Below, piece after piece: positions 24,164 to 36,317 of a DNA stretch of 64,000 nucleotides (the first letter of the stretch is position 1; every line of letters begins with the position of its first letter). The DNA lies in contig CAZKVC010000006.1 of assembly GCA_964556115.1 (NCBI GenBank), positions 62,001-126,000 of the forward strand. The letters are read 5' to 3'. The notes under the pieces are model-generated. The model searched no databases and was not told the origin of the DNA. It worked only from the letters and a program-made list of their open reading frames with translations. A program made the position numbers and the translations under genes. This DNA is from Parvularcula sp964556115. Its GTDB lineage: Bacteria > Pseudomonadota > Alphaproteobacteria > Caulobacterales > Parvularculaceae.

Positions 24164-25513
24164 TCAAACAGTCAGGAGGCCAGCGAAGAGGTAGCCGAAC
24201 GTGGCCGCACCGCCCGCCGTGAGGGCGTAGGGGAGTTGGGTGCGCACGTGGTCGATATGGTCGCAGCCCGCCGCCAGGCTGGCGATCAGCGTGGTGTCCG
24301 AGATCGGCGAGGCATGGTCACCGAAGACCCCTCCACCGAGGACCGCCGCCAGCATGAGGCTGGGCGGAATACCTGTCGCGAGTGCAACCGGCATCGCGAC
24401 GGGGATCAGCAGGCCATAGGTTCCCCAGCTTGTCCCGATGGCAAAGCTCGTCCCCGCTGCGACGAGAAAGATGAGGGCCGGGAAGGTGGCGGGCGCGGGG
24501 AAGGCGGTCGCAAGCCCTGCAATCGTATCGCCGGTGCCGAGCGCGCGTAGGCTGTCGCCGAGCGCCAGCGCGAGGAGAATCACGGTCACCGCGGGCAGAA
24601 GATCCCCGATCCCGGTGAACACCATTTCCGTCAGGCTTCCCTTGGCGAACGCGCCAGAAACCGCGAGCATCGTAAGAAGGACGCTCATCGCAAGACAAAC
24701 CGAAAGCAGCACGGCCTGCGCGCCGTCGCCTTCGAGAAGGTTGCCGCCGCCGCTCCACGCCATGAACCCGATGGTCCCAAAAACGAGGATGGCGGCCGGG
24801 ACGATCATATAGCGCGCCTTGGTTGCGGTTTCGGCGATCTCCCCCGATCGGGCGGAGCTCGAAACCCGCGCCATCGGTCCGAAGAGCTTACCGGTCCATG
24901 CCGTGAGCAGGACGAAGGTCACGGTGAGAAGGGCGTAGAAATTGAACGGGATCGACCCGGCAACGACGCTCACCGCACCTTGGCCCACGTAAGGCTCGAC
25001 CAGACCCAGCGCATAGGCGCCCCAGCCGTTCACGAGGATCAGGACGCTCACCGGGGCGCATGTCGAATCGATGATCCAGGCCAGTCTCTCACGGCTCATG
25101 CCAAGCCGGTCGAAAAGCGGCCGGCCGAGAATGCCGGAGGTGAGAAGACTGATATTCGTCTCGATGAAAAGCAGAATGCCCGCGAAGGCCGCGGCGAAAG
25201 AAGCCGTGCGCGGGGTGGCGACGGTTCCCGACCGGACGAGCCGCGAGACCGTCGCCGCAATGCCGCCCGAACGCTGCATCAGGCCCAAGAGCCCGCCGAC
25301 GAGAATGCAGAAGAGAATGATCTGCGCGTCATTCTTGGAGGTCAGAACGGAGACGATTCGGTCGACGGTCGCGGGAAAGAAGAAAAGCGACTGCTGGCCG
25401 GGGACCAGAAACTCCGAAAGCGCGAGACCTGCGATGAGTGACAGGATCACGTTCCGCGTCGCGAAAGCGAGCGCCAGCGCCAGAACGGGAGGGAGAAGCG
25501 TCAGAAGTTCCAC
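24164..25513 (-). CDS. Na+/H+ antiporter, NhaC family
   Basis: A 449-residue inner-membrane protein with about eleven hydrophobic segments, expected to exchange sodium for protons. Family features include NVILSLIAGLALSEFLVP, the stretch GGLLGLMQRSGGIAATV, and near the C-terminus SFAIGTSWGTYGLLIPVAMP and GGGVFGDHASPISDTTLIAS, which is highly conserved in NhaC. The 177 bases upstream are shared with the divergent flagellin gene. Together with osmolyte or sugar enzymes downstream it could belong to a salt response, but that is only context. Confidence 0.9.
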   Translation of the reverse strand: MELLTLLPPVLALALAFATRNVILSLIAGLALSEFLVPGQQSLFFFPATVDRIVSVLTSKNDAQIILFCILVGGLLGLMQRSGGIAATVSRLVRSGTVATPRTASFAAAFAGILLFIETNISLLTSGILGRPLFDRLGMSRERLAWIIDSTCAPVSVLILVNGWGAYALGLVEPYVGQGAVSVVAGSIPFNFYALLTVTFVLLTAWTGKLFGPMARVSSSARSGEIAETATKARYMIVPAAILVFGTIGFMAWSGGGNLLEGDGAQAVLLSVCLAMSVLLTMLAVSGAFAKGSLTEMVFTGIGDLLPAVTVILLALALGDSLRALGTGDTIAGLATAFPAPATFPALIFLVAAGTSFAIGTSWGTYGLLIPVAMPVALATGIPPSLMLAAVLGGGVFGDHASPISDTTLIASLAAGCDHIDHVRTQLPYALTAGGAATFGYLFAGLLTV

Positions 25514-25583
25514 GTTTTCGCTCTGCCCTGCGCCGCTGAGCGATGCAAATGGTCAGCAGCGGCTCTGAGAGGGTAAACGCGCG

Positions 25584-25599
25584 TTAACTCCGTTTTTAA
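25584..25599. promoter_or_regulatory. TTAA-N8-TTAA palindrome upstream of flagellin, CtrA-like
   Basis: Two TTAA halves are spaced by eight bases within a larger symmetry (CGTTAA/TTAACG), 91 bases before the flagellin ATG. The CtrA consensus in alphaproteobacteria is TTAA-N7-TTAA, so the spacing is one base too long. CtrA control of flagellar genes is common in relatives, which makes the site plausible but unproven. Confidence 0.25.
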
Positions 25600-25690
25600 C
25601 GGTTCTCCATAGCCCTGATGGTGCGGGCAGTTGCCCAAGGCCGCCAGAAGGCGTGCCTGACATCTTGAGAACAGGAGGAGCTTCCGCGCG

Positions 25691-27007
25691 ATGACATCCC
25701 TTTTGACCAATGCCTCGGCGCAGACCGCGCTTCGAACCCTCCGTTCGGTCCAGTCGAACCTTCAGGAAACCCAGGACCGCATCTCCACCGGCCTGAAAGT
25801 CCGCAGCCCGAAGGAGAACGCCGCGTTCTTCCTGGTCGCGCAGACCGTGAAGGGGGACGTCGCCGTCCTGGAAGGCCTCAAGGACAACCTGACCCTCGGG
25901 GTGAATGTCGCGAAGACCGCGACGGCGGGCCTGACGGGCATCACCGATGACATCAACCAGATCCAGACGGCCTTGACGACAGCGCAGACAGGCACCGCAT
26001 TGCCCGAGGTCCAGTTTGCGATCAGCCAGGTCGTCGAACAGATCGAAGGCCAGATCGATGCCACGTCGTTCAACGGCGTGAACCTCCTGTCGGGCAGCGA
26101 TACGACCACCCTGACCACCACGATCACCCGGAACAACGGGTCGTTCGAGCTTTCGACCTTCACCCTTCAAGGGCAGGACCTCGACAGCACCCGCCTCGCA
26201 GGCGTGGCTACGGCGGTCTATAGCCAACCCGTCGCCGAAGCGCAGTTCGATGCGCTTTACCGGGCGTTCAATTCAGGCTTTGCAGACCGGCTGGACGTCA
26301 ATGGCGACGGCTCGATCGACCTGACCCAGGGCGGCCCGGACGACATCCCCACCACATCGACGCCGACCAATCCCGATTCCTTCCGCTTCTTCGGCACTGA
26401 TGACGACATCGCCTTCCTGAACTCGATTGGTATCGCGGCCAGTAATCTCGGCCAGGTCGCCACCGATGGTACGCAGAAGGATGTGATCGAGATCACCTCT
26501 ATCGGCGGTGCCATCGGTGCGCCTACGGGTCCGCTTGCCCCCGCCGGCGCTGCGGCGCCTCTCGACTATATCGGCTCGAAGGTCGCTGGCGGCCCGACGG
26601 CTTTCGCGACAGTCGGCGACCTTCTCACCGATGCGGTCTTCTCGGACGCGAACCTTCGGGAATACGCGAATGATTCGGGCTTCCGGGCCGTTGCGCGCCA
26701 GATCGAGGTGTCCGAAATCGGGCGGGCGAATGTCCAGGCCGGCTTCGTCCTCGCCGACACGCTGATCGCGCGCATCAACATCGCCTCGACAGTGGTCGGC
26801 GTCTTCGATGCGACCCTCGACAGCCGGCAGAACTTCCTCGCCGACCTGACCGACAGCCTCGATCTCGGCGTGGCTTCATTGATCGAAGCGGATCTCAGCG
26901 AGGAATCGAGCCGTCTTCAGTCGATCCAGGTGCAGGAGCAGCTGGCGACCCAGGCGCTTTCGATCGCCAACCAGCGTCCGCAATCGGTGCTCGCGCTGTT
27001 CCAGTAA
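25691..27007 (+). CDS. Flagellin with an enlarged central domain
   Basis: This 438-residue filament subunit is exported by the flagellar type III system. The conserved N-terminal D0/D1 helices (about 1-140) include SLLTNASAQTALRTLRSVQ, TQDRISTGLKV and NGVNLLSG. The C-terminal D1/D0 helices (about 340-438) end LATQALSIANQRPQSVLALFQ. The central part is unusual: residues 202-213 (DVNGDGSIDLTQ) have the spacing of an EF-hand or dockerin calcium loop, followed by an Asp/Thr/Pro-rich stretch. No flagellar gene is adjacent, so the gene is isolated from its cluster. The start follows AGGAGGAG, about 11 bases upstream. Confidence 0.92.
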   Translation: MTSLLTNASAQTALRTLRSVQSNLQETQDRISTGLKVRSPKENAAFFLVAQTVKGDVAVLEGLKDNLTLGVNVAKTATAGLTGITDDINQIQTALTTAQTGTALPEVQFAISQVVEQIEGQIDATSFNGVNLLSGSDTTTLTTTITRNNGSFELSTFTLQGQDLDSTRLAGVATAVYSQPVAEAQFDALYRAFNSGFADRLDVNGDGSIDLTQGGPDDIPTTSTPTNPDSFRFFGTDDDIAFLNSIGIAASNLGQVATDGTQKDVIEITSIGGAIGAPTGPLAPAGAAAPLDYIGSKVAGGPTAFATVGDLLTDAVFSDANLREYANDSGFRAVARQIEVSEIGRANVQAGFVLADTLIARINIASTVVGVFDATLDSRQNFLADLTDSLDLGVASLIEADLSEESSRLQSIQVQEQLATQALSIANQRPQSVLALFQ

Positions 27008-27028
27008 GCCTCGCGCGCTCACGCAATA

Positions 27029-27058
27029 AAAAAGGCGGCCCCCGACGGCCGCCTTTTT
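27029..27058. terminator. Bidirectional intrinsic terminator, flagellin / carD
   Basis: AAAAAGGCGGCC (27029-27040) and GGCCGCCTTTTT (27047-27058) form a 12-pair stem with a six-base loop. The A and T runs make it work on both strands. It serves the flagellin gene (stop at 27007) and the convergent carD gene (stop at 27080). Confidence 0.9.
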
Positions 27059-27079
27059 CGTGTCGCTCAGCAGGGAAAA

Positions 27080-27754
27080 TCAGTCGTCGGCTTTCGCGCG
27101 CTTGTTGAGGTTCGTCATGATCTCTTCGATTGCGGCGTCCAGCGACTTCTTGCGAACCGCAGCGACTTCGCGGGCAAAACGCTCACGCGCCTGTTCGAAG
27201 AGCTGGCGCTCCGAATAGCTCTGCTCGGGCTGGTCAGCAGGACGGAAGAGGTCCCGCACCACTTCGCAGACGGCCTGAAGGTCGCCCGAATTGATCTTCG
27301 CCTCATATTCCTGCGCCCGGCGGGACCACATGGTCCGCTTGATGCGCGGCTTGCCCTGGATGAGGGTCATCATCTCGTCGACCTTCTTGGCGGTCGCAAG
27401 GTTGCGCATGCCCGCGGCGGCGGCTTTCGCGACCGGAACGCGCAGCTTCATCTTCTCGTGCTCGAAGTCGATGACGAAAAGCTCGATCTCGATCCCGGCG
27501 ATTTCCTGCTTCTCGAGCTCGGTGATATAGCCGACGCCGTGAGCGGGATAAATGATGTTGGTGTTGACCTTGAACTTCTGGTTCTTGTCGCGGTTGGCCT
27601 CAGCGCGCTTGGCCACCTTGAGGGCAGGGCGCAACGGAGCCGGCGCGATCTTTGGCTTGTCATCCGCAGCGGCGGCCTCGCCCTTTTTTGGCTTGAGTTG
27701 CGCAGGAGCAGGTTTGATCGCCTTCAGGGCGTTCGCAGTGTTGGAAGTAGCCAC
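27080..27754 (-). CDS. CarD/CdnL family RNA polymerase-binding regulator
   Basis: A 224-residue transcription factor that binds the RNA polymerase beta subunit and stabilises the open promoter complex at rRNA and housekeeping promoters. An Ala/Lys/Pro-rich disordered N-terminus of about 60 residues precedes the Tudor-like RNA polymerase interaction domain (NTNIIYPAHGVGYITELE, then KMKLRVPVAKA). The helical DNA-binding domain contains TMWSRRAQEYEAKINSGDL. It starts with GTG behind AGAAGG. Proximity to fdxA is conserved among alphaproteobacteria. Confidence 0.93.
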   Translation of the reverse strand: MATSNTANALKAIKPAPAQLKPKKGEAAAADDKPKIAPAPLRPALKVAKRAEANRDKNQKFKVNTNIIYPAHGVGYITELEKQEIAGIEIELFVIDFEHEKMKLRVPVAKAAAAGMRNLATAKKVDEMMTLIQGKPRIKRTMWSRRAQEYEAKINSGDLQAVCEVVRDLFRPADQPEQSYSERQLFEQARERFAREVAAVRKKSLDAAIEEIMTNLNKRAKADD

Positions 27755-28092
27755 GTTTACCTTCTCTATTATGGAACACGGAACTCAGAGCAGGCCGTCC
27801 GCTGCGAAGCAGGGGGTATTGTGAACGGCCTGATGTTTTTCCATGCGATCAGCTGTTGACCTTATCGAGGGACCCGTGGTCCTCTCGGGATGCGGGAATG
27901 TCTCGCGAGACTTCCCCGCGCGGTAGAACTGATGACCGAACGCTGGTCTGACGGGAGCTGTTCCATTCTTCGGGAACAGCTCATCTCTCGCCTTGTGCCC
28001 GTTCATCATGTGTCCAAGATAGCACAAAGTTCCATAAAATTCCATAGGTCTCGTGCAGTGCGGCATGAAGGCTTGGAAAATTCCAGCACGCC
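27755..28092. other. Non-coding stretch between fdxA and carD
   Basis: These 338 bases hold no convincing gene. On the carD strand, CATAAT (27765-27770) just upstream of the start could be a -10 element, with a poor -35. An eight-base inverted repeat (27791-27798 with 27825-27832) could fold in the carD leader. A ten-pair hairpin lies at 27955-27982. A somewhat AT-richer patch at about 28010-28060 may be promoter-like. Nothing resembles a known small RNA. Confidence 0.4.
27955..27982 (-). terminator. Ten-pair hairpin downstream of fdxA
   Basis: GAGCTGTTCC (27955-27964) and GGAACAGCTC (27973-27982) are exact inverted repeats with an eight-base loop. The hairpin lies 110 bases after the fdxA stop on the same strand. 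There is no T tract, so it may be a 3'-end stabilising structure rather than an efficient terminator. Confidence 0.35.
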
Positions 28093-28437
28093 TCAGCCTG
28101 CGTCGCCGGTCCCTGGATTGGGGCTGAAATGGGTCTCGAGCTTGTTTTCCACGTCCGCCAGCGCGTCGGCCTCGGGGAGGGCCGCCTTGGCGATGGTGAT
28201 GTTCGGCCAGCTCTCTGCGTATTTCGAATTGATCTCGACCCATTTGCCGTCGGGATCCTCGGTATCGGGCTTGATCGCATCCACCGGGCATTCCGGCTCG
28301 CAAACTCCGCAGTCAATGCACTCGTCCGGCTTGATGACGAGGAAGTTCTCGCCCTCGTAGAAACAGTCCACCGGGCAGACTTCGACGCAGTCCGTGTATT
28401 TGCAGGCGATGCAGGCGTCGGTGACGACGTAGGTCAA
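28093..28437 (-). CDS. fdxA: Seven-iron ferredoxin FdxA
   Basis: This 114-residue electron carrier has one [3Fe-4S] and one [4Fe-4S] cluster. The cysteine pattern is complete: DACIACKYTDCVEVCPVDCF near the N-terminus and CIDCGVCEPECPVDA after it, followed by the usual acidic helical C-terminus. The family begins with a Met followed by TYVV. Here that codon is TTG at 28437, with GGAG nine bases before it, so a TTG start is chosen over longer upstream versions. It lies divergent from sdhE and upstream of carD. Confidence 0.93.
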   Translation of the reverse strand: MTYVVTDACIACKYTDCVEVCPVDCFYEGENFLVIKPDECIDCGVCEPECPVDAIKPDTEDPDGKWVEINSKYAESWPNITIAKAALPEADALADVENKLETHFSPNPGTGDAG

Positions 28438-28548
28438 GACCGGGATCTCCAAACTTCGAGTGGCGGATATGCTGCCCTTGCGCCAAGCGCGCAACCCGCC
28501 CATTGCGTCGCAGGGCGCCCGTCCGTCAATTGGGTTATTCGAACAGCC

Positions 28549-28824
28549 ATGTCAGCACAGCTTACACCTGAAAAAAAGCGGCTCCTCTACCGGGCCATGC
28601 ATCGTGGTTTCAAAGAAGCCGACATCGTCATCGGCCGTTTTGCCGAAGAAAACCTCGCGGGCATGAGCGACGAGGAGGCCGAGGATTTCCGTCTTCTTCT
28701 CGAAGTGCCTGACCAGGAACTCTTCGGCTGGATCATCGGACGTGAAGAGGCGCCGGACAACTACCGCACACCCATCCTCGAGCGGATGCAGGCCTTCGAC
28801 GTTGCGGCGACGATCCCGCGGTAA
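28549..28824 (+). CDS. sdhE: FAD assembly factor SdhE
   Basis: A 91-residue helical bundle protein that promotes covalent attachment of FAD to succinate dehydrogenase SdhA. The core has KRLLYRAMHRGFKEADIVIG, which contains the RG motif needed for flavinylation, then FRLLLEVPDQELFGWIIGRE and a Pro-rich end. The start is the ATG that fits the family length. In many alphaproteobacteria sdhE sits between recG and mfd. Here mfd is present downstream, but two glycosyltransferase genes stand between. Confidence 0.92.
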   Translation: MSAQLTPEKKRLLYRAMHRGFKEADIVIGRFAEENLAGMSDEEAEDFRLLLEVPDQELFGWIIGREEAPDNYRTPILERMQAFDVAATIPR

Positions 28825-28997
28825 GAGAAGACCCGAATTCTCGACGGCAGTCCCCTGACAGGTCTGGGTTTTCCGCCTTTCCATCATGCGAAGCCTGAGC
28901 AACCGCCAGGACGTCCCCGGTTGAGGCGAACCCTTTGGTGTTGCTCGCCCCGGCGCGAAACCGTATCGCAGGTATTCTCCCGCACGGAACGGAAGTG

Positions 28998-29738
28998 ATG
29001 CCCGACGCGACCTTCACCATCGTGATTCCATGCTTCAACGAAGCCGAGAGCATCGCCGCGTTGATTGAGGAAACCCTTGGCGCCAGCGAAAGACTGGCTG
29101 CGCCGATCATCGTCGTGGATGATGGCTCCAGTGACGGCACGGCCGAGGCGGCGAAAGCTGCAGCCAGCAACCGAGTCTCGGTTATTCGTCACGATAACCG
29201 CGCCGGGAAGAGCGCCGCCTTGCGCACAGGGGTTCTTCACACCCGCACACTATGGTTTGGAACGATGGACGGAGACGGACAAGACGATCCCGCCGACCTC
29301 GTTCGGATGGCCGAGGAGGTTGACCTCGGCGCCATAGGACAGGTTGGCCTGATCGGCGGCTGGCGGCAGAACCGCACCGATGGCGACAGCCGCAAAACCG
29401 CATCGCGCCTCGCCAACGGCCTGCGCAAACGGCTTCTCGATGATGACTGTCCCGACACGGCCTGCGGCCTCAAGCTGATGCCCAAGCCGCTGTTCCTCGC
29501 CATGCCGTTCTATGACAGCCTTCACCGCTACTTTCCCGCCTGGACCAAGCATTTCGGTTATGAAGCGCGGTGGGTCCCGGTGGTGAACCGGCCAAGGCAG
29601 ACCGGTGTCTCCAAATATTCGAATTTCGGACGCGCCGTTGCCGGCTTCTTCGATCTCATGGGCGTTAAATGGCTGATGAAACGCACCCACATCCCCAGCC
29701 GAGGTCAGATCCTTCCGCCAGAGACGCCGGTGCAATGA
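28998..29738 (+). CDS. Family 2 glycosyltransferase, ArnC/dolichol-phosphate-mannosyltransferase-like
   Basis: A 246-residue GT-A enzyme expected to transfer a sugar from a nucleotide donor to a polyprenyl phosphate on the cytoplasmic face of the inner membrane. Motifs are FTIVIPCFNEAESI, VVDDGSSDGT, the metal-binding MDGDGQDDPADL, and DTACGLKLMPKPLF. The ATG at 28998 is preceded by GGAA. Its stop overlaps the next start (ATGA). The partner gene encodes an ArnT-like enzyme that uses lipid-linked sugars, so the pair probably decorates lipid A or another envelope glycan. The 173 bases upstream show no gene. Confidence 0.87.
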   Translation: MPDATFTIVIPCFNEAESIAALIEETLGASERLAAPIIVVDDGSSDGTAEAAKAAASNRVSVIRHDNRAGKSAALRTGVLHTRTLWFGTMDGDGQDDPADLVRMAEEVDLGAIGQVGLIGGWRQNRTDGDSRKTASRLANGLRKRLLDDDCPDTACGLKLMPKPLFLAMPFYDSLHRYFPAWTKHFGYEARWVPVVNRPRQTGVSKYSNFGRAVAGFFDLMGVKWLMKRTHIPSRGQILPPETPVQ

Positions 29739-31453
29739 CAGCTCACACGCTCGGCACGGCAGATCGAAGCTTCTCGCGGCTGGGACCAGGCGCAGCCTTC
29801 CTGCTTCTCCTGTTCGTCACCCTCGCAGTCTATCCCGGCCAGTGGACCATGCCGGTCACCGACCGCGACGAGGCCCGCTATAGCCAGGCCGCGACCCAGA
29901 TGATGGAGACCGGAGACTATATCGACATCCGGTTTCAGGAGCAGCCGCGCTACGTGAAGCCCGCGGGAATCTACTGGATGCAGGTCGCCGCGACCCAGGC
30001 CTTCGGCGGCCCGGACGCGCCGATCGGCGCCTACCGCCTGCCAAGCTTCGCCGGCATCCTCCTCGCTTCCCTCGGCACGGCGATGATCGGGGCGCGCATC
30101 TATGGCGGCTTGTGGGGCGCGGTTGCGGGCGGGATATTCGGCTTCACCCTGCTCGCAGGGGCCGATGCGCGGATGGCGAAGACCGACAGCATGCTCACCG
30201 CTGCGGGCGTCTTTGCCCATCTGGCGCTCTTCAAGATCCTGACCCTGCCGAAGGGCACGCCGAAAGGGCGGTTCTTCGGCTGGCCGCTTCTCTTCTGGTT
30301 CGCCAGTGGCCTCGCGGTTCTCATCAAGGGGCCGATCATCACCATCATGTCGGTCCTGACGATCCTTGCCTACGTGATCGTCATGCGGGACTGGCGCGCT
30401 CTTGCAAGGCTGCGCATCCTGCCGGGGCTTCTGGTTCTCGCGGTGGTGGGCCTGACCTGGGTTGCCCTCATCACCATCCAGACCGACGGAGAGTTCCTTC
30501 GCGAATCGATCGGGCACGCGCTTCTGGGCAAGGTTGCCGAAGGCGACGACGATCACGGCGGCTGGCTTCTCTATCACACCAGCCTTCTTCCGGTTCTCTT
30601 CTGGCCAGGCTCGATCTTTCTCGGCCTCGCCATCGCTGCGTCATTCAGGCGGCGGAAAGAGCCTGCGGTCGTCTTCCTTCTCGCCTGGTTTCTGCCCTTC
30701 TTCGTCCTCTACGAGATCGTCGGCACCAAGCTTCCCCACTACGTGCTGCCTGTCTATCCGGCCCTTGCGCTTCTCTGCGGCCTTGGGCTTCGGGATGCGT
30801 CAGAGATCTTCGCATCGCGCTGGCGCTGGCTGCACGCTCTTGGAATGCTGGTCTTCGCCCTGAGCGGCGCGGCGCTTCTGGCGGCTGCCTACATCGGCAT
30901 CGACGATCTCGATGGTGATCCGTTCAGCCTCTGGAACATCGCGCTCTACGCATCGGTCGTCCTGACGATCGTTGCGGGCCTGATCCTGCTGCGGCGCCCG
31001 GAACCATCCTCGGTCGCCTGGGCGGCAGGGGCCGCGATCCTCTTCTACGGCGCCCTCGGCGAAGGCGCCGTACCGCGCTTCAAGGAGATGTGGCCCTCGC
31101 ACACGGTGTGGGAGGTCGCCTCCCGGATCGAGGGGTGCGAGGACCTGCGCTTTGCCACCGCCGGTTATCGCGAGCCGTCCAACGTCTTCTATCTCGGCAC
31201 GGAGACCGAGCTGACCGACGGGGCAGGGGCTGCCGCGTTCCTCCTCGAAGATCCTTCTTGCCGGGTCGCCATTGTCGACCGGCGCGAGACCGAGGCATTC
31301 GCGGCCGAGATCGGCACCTTTCCGCTGCGCAGCTTCGGCACGGTCACAGGGACCAATGTCTCGAAGGGCCGGGCGCTCGAGCTGACGATCTATGTCGTGG
31401 CCGCGAGCGATCTGCGGCTTGGTGCACCGGCTGAGAACCCCCGCCGACTCTAG
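29735..31453 (+). CDS. ArnT-like lipid-linked-sugar glycosyltransferase (GT39/GT83)
   Basis: A 572-residue polytopic inner-membrane enzyme. After the first membrane segment comes PVTDRDEARYSQAATQMMET and the loop FQEQPRYVKPAGIYWM, both diagnostic for the PMT/ArnT superfamily and containing the acidic catalytic residue. About ten to twelve further hydrophobic segments follow, then a soluble C-terminal periplasmic domain of roughly 130 residues. It probably transfers a sugar from an undecaprenyl carrier to lipid A or a protein on the periplasmic side. It is translationally coupled to the ArnC-like gene. Confidence 0.87.
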   Translation: MTAHTLGTADRSFSRLGPGAAFLLLLFVTLAVYPGQWTMPVTDRDEARYSQAATQMMETGDYIDIRFQEQPRYVKPAGIYWMQVAATQAFGGPDAPIGAYRLPSFAGILLASLGTAMIGARIYGGLWGAVAGGIFGFTLLAGADARMAKTDSMLTAAGVFAHLALFKILTLPKGTPKGRFFGWPLLFWFASGLAVLIKGPIITIMSVLTILAYVIVMRDWRALARLRILPGLLVLAVVGLTWVALITIQTDGEFLRESIGHALLGKVAEGDDDHGGWLLYHTSLLPVLFWPGSIFLGLAIAASFRRRKEPAVVFLLAWFLPFFVLYEIVGTKLPHYVLPVYPALALLCGLGLRDASEIFASRWRWLHALGMLVFALSGAALLAAAYIGIDDLDGDPFSLWNIALYASVVLTIVAGLILLRRPEPSSVAWAAGAAILFYGALGEGAVPRFKEMWPSHTVWEVASRIEGCEDLRFATAGYREPSNVFYLGTETELTDGAGAAAFLLEDPSCRVAIVDRRETEAFAAEIGTFPLRSFGTVTGTNVSKGRALELTIYVVAASDLRLGAPAENPRRL

Positions 31454-31578
31454 CCCGCCAGTCCGAATTGAACCCTTGGCAAGCTGACGCGTTGCCCTTC
31501 GGGTCGGCTCGGCGTAACGGGCCCGTTTCCCGCGGCTTGCCTTCTGGCAGTCGCGCTTTTGCGTTTGAGGACGAGACG

Positions 31579-35066
<3,488 letters not shown>

Positions 35067-35070
<4 letters not shown>

Positions 35071-36317
35071 GCCAGGACCCGGCGCAGGGCCTTGGTTTCA
35101 ATCTCGGCCGTCAGGAGGCGTTCGGCCTCCTTCGGATCGGCTGCGCGGTCGAAAACCGCGATATGAGCCGCAAGCAGAGCAGGCTCGGCGTCGTCGCCGA
35201 ATTTGAGGTCTTCGATCAAAGTCGCGAGGGTCCGCGTGGTGCGACCTGCATAGTGGCGGTCGGCATAGGGCATCGCGACCATGAAGAGGTCGGGGCGAGG
35301 ACGGCAGGCCATGTCGATCGGCGTGAGTGCCATGGCGAGATAGACCACCGCCTCGTCGATGTCATGGACCGCGGCGCCGTTCTCGGTCCTGAGCTGCAGC
35401 ATGCCGTATGCGACGGGGTCACCGACTGCGCTATGCTCCTGCACGATCTGGCGGAAGGTCTTGAGGCCGCAGAGCGGCGAGGGCGTTCCGCAGTCCGATA
35501 TTCCCGAAGCACTCAGAGAATAGCGCGCCGCGCGCTGCGCCTTGAAACGGCGGCTCGCCGCACTGAGGTTGGTCAGCACGGGACCGACCTCGTCAGTATG
35601 CGCGATCAGATCCACACCTGCGTCGAGCCAGGGCTTCGCCGCTTCTTCGGTCCAGCGCTCGGAGATCACCCCGACCGGCAGCTCGCTGAGGTCGCTCTGC
35701 CGACGGATGAGCTTGAGAACGGGCAGGCGATGCTCGAGCCCGTCGCCCAGGTGGATCAGAAGAGCGCTGGCATGGTCACCTTCCAGAAGCCGCAAGGTAT
35801 GGCTCGACGTCAGCGGACAGATCACCTGCCGCCAGGAGAACTCGGAAAGGATCGGGCCGATATCCACCCGCGGATCGCTGAGAAGCGCGGCCGGGCCATT
35901 TTCATTGTCGATGCGGCTTGCGGCGAAGGGATGGCCGAGCGCGATCATCGCGCGGTAGCGAAGGCCCACGGCCTGGCCGTAGAGCCACTGCGAGCCGGCC
36001 CTCTTCAAGGCCTGAACGAGTGGTGCATAGCCGCTCCCCGGCAGGCGGACGAGCGTGGTCCGCGGGTGCTCCTTGGAAGGGAGCCGGTCCGAAAGAGCGA
36101 TCAGCGCAACCACGGGCAACGCGCCCGCTTCACCCTCGGCGGCCTCGATCGCCTCGTCGACATCGTCCGCCCCAGTCAGGTCGGCGAAGGCGACGTCATA
36201 AGGGCCGCTCTGCGGAAAGATCATCTGCGGATCGTCGAGCGTCCGACGCCATTTGCGGTCAGGGGCGCGGCCGACCAGCGCGATGCGGAGAGGGGCGCGT
36301 AGCGCATAGTTCGGCAT
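35067..36317 (-). CDS. Degenerate two-receiver/GGDEF protein, PleD/PopA-like
   Basis: A 416-residue protein without clear assignment at first sight. It can be read as Rec-Rec-GGDEF. An N-terminal receiver-like part is at about 1-125. A second one lies at about 190-270 (LLIHLGDGLEHRLPVLKLIR, LPVGVIS, WLDAGVDLIAHTD) with the phospho-Asp missing. The C-terminal domain has LCGLKTF (282-288) where diguanylate cyclases have LTGLxNR. RPDLF (341-345) stands in place of GGDEF, and TPID (332-335) in place of the RxxD inhibitory site. It cannot make c-di-GMP by known rules and probably acts as a scaffold like Caulobacter PopA. Its ATG shares a base with the upstream stop (TAATG). Confidence 0.6.

Noticed and set aside
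25619..25635. Sigma-54-like promoter before flagellin (TGGTGC ... TTGCC)
   Set aside because: The distance between the GG and GC elements is one base too long, and the -24 element deviates. Sigma-54 promoters do not tolerate this spacing.
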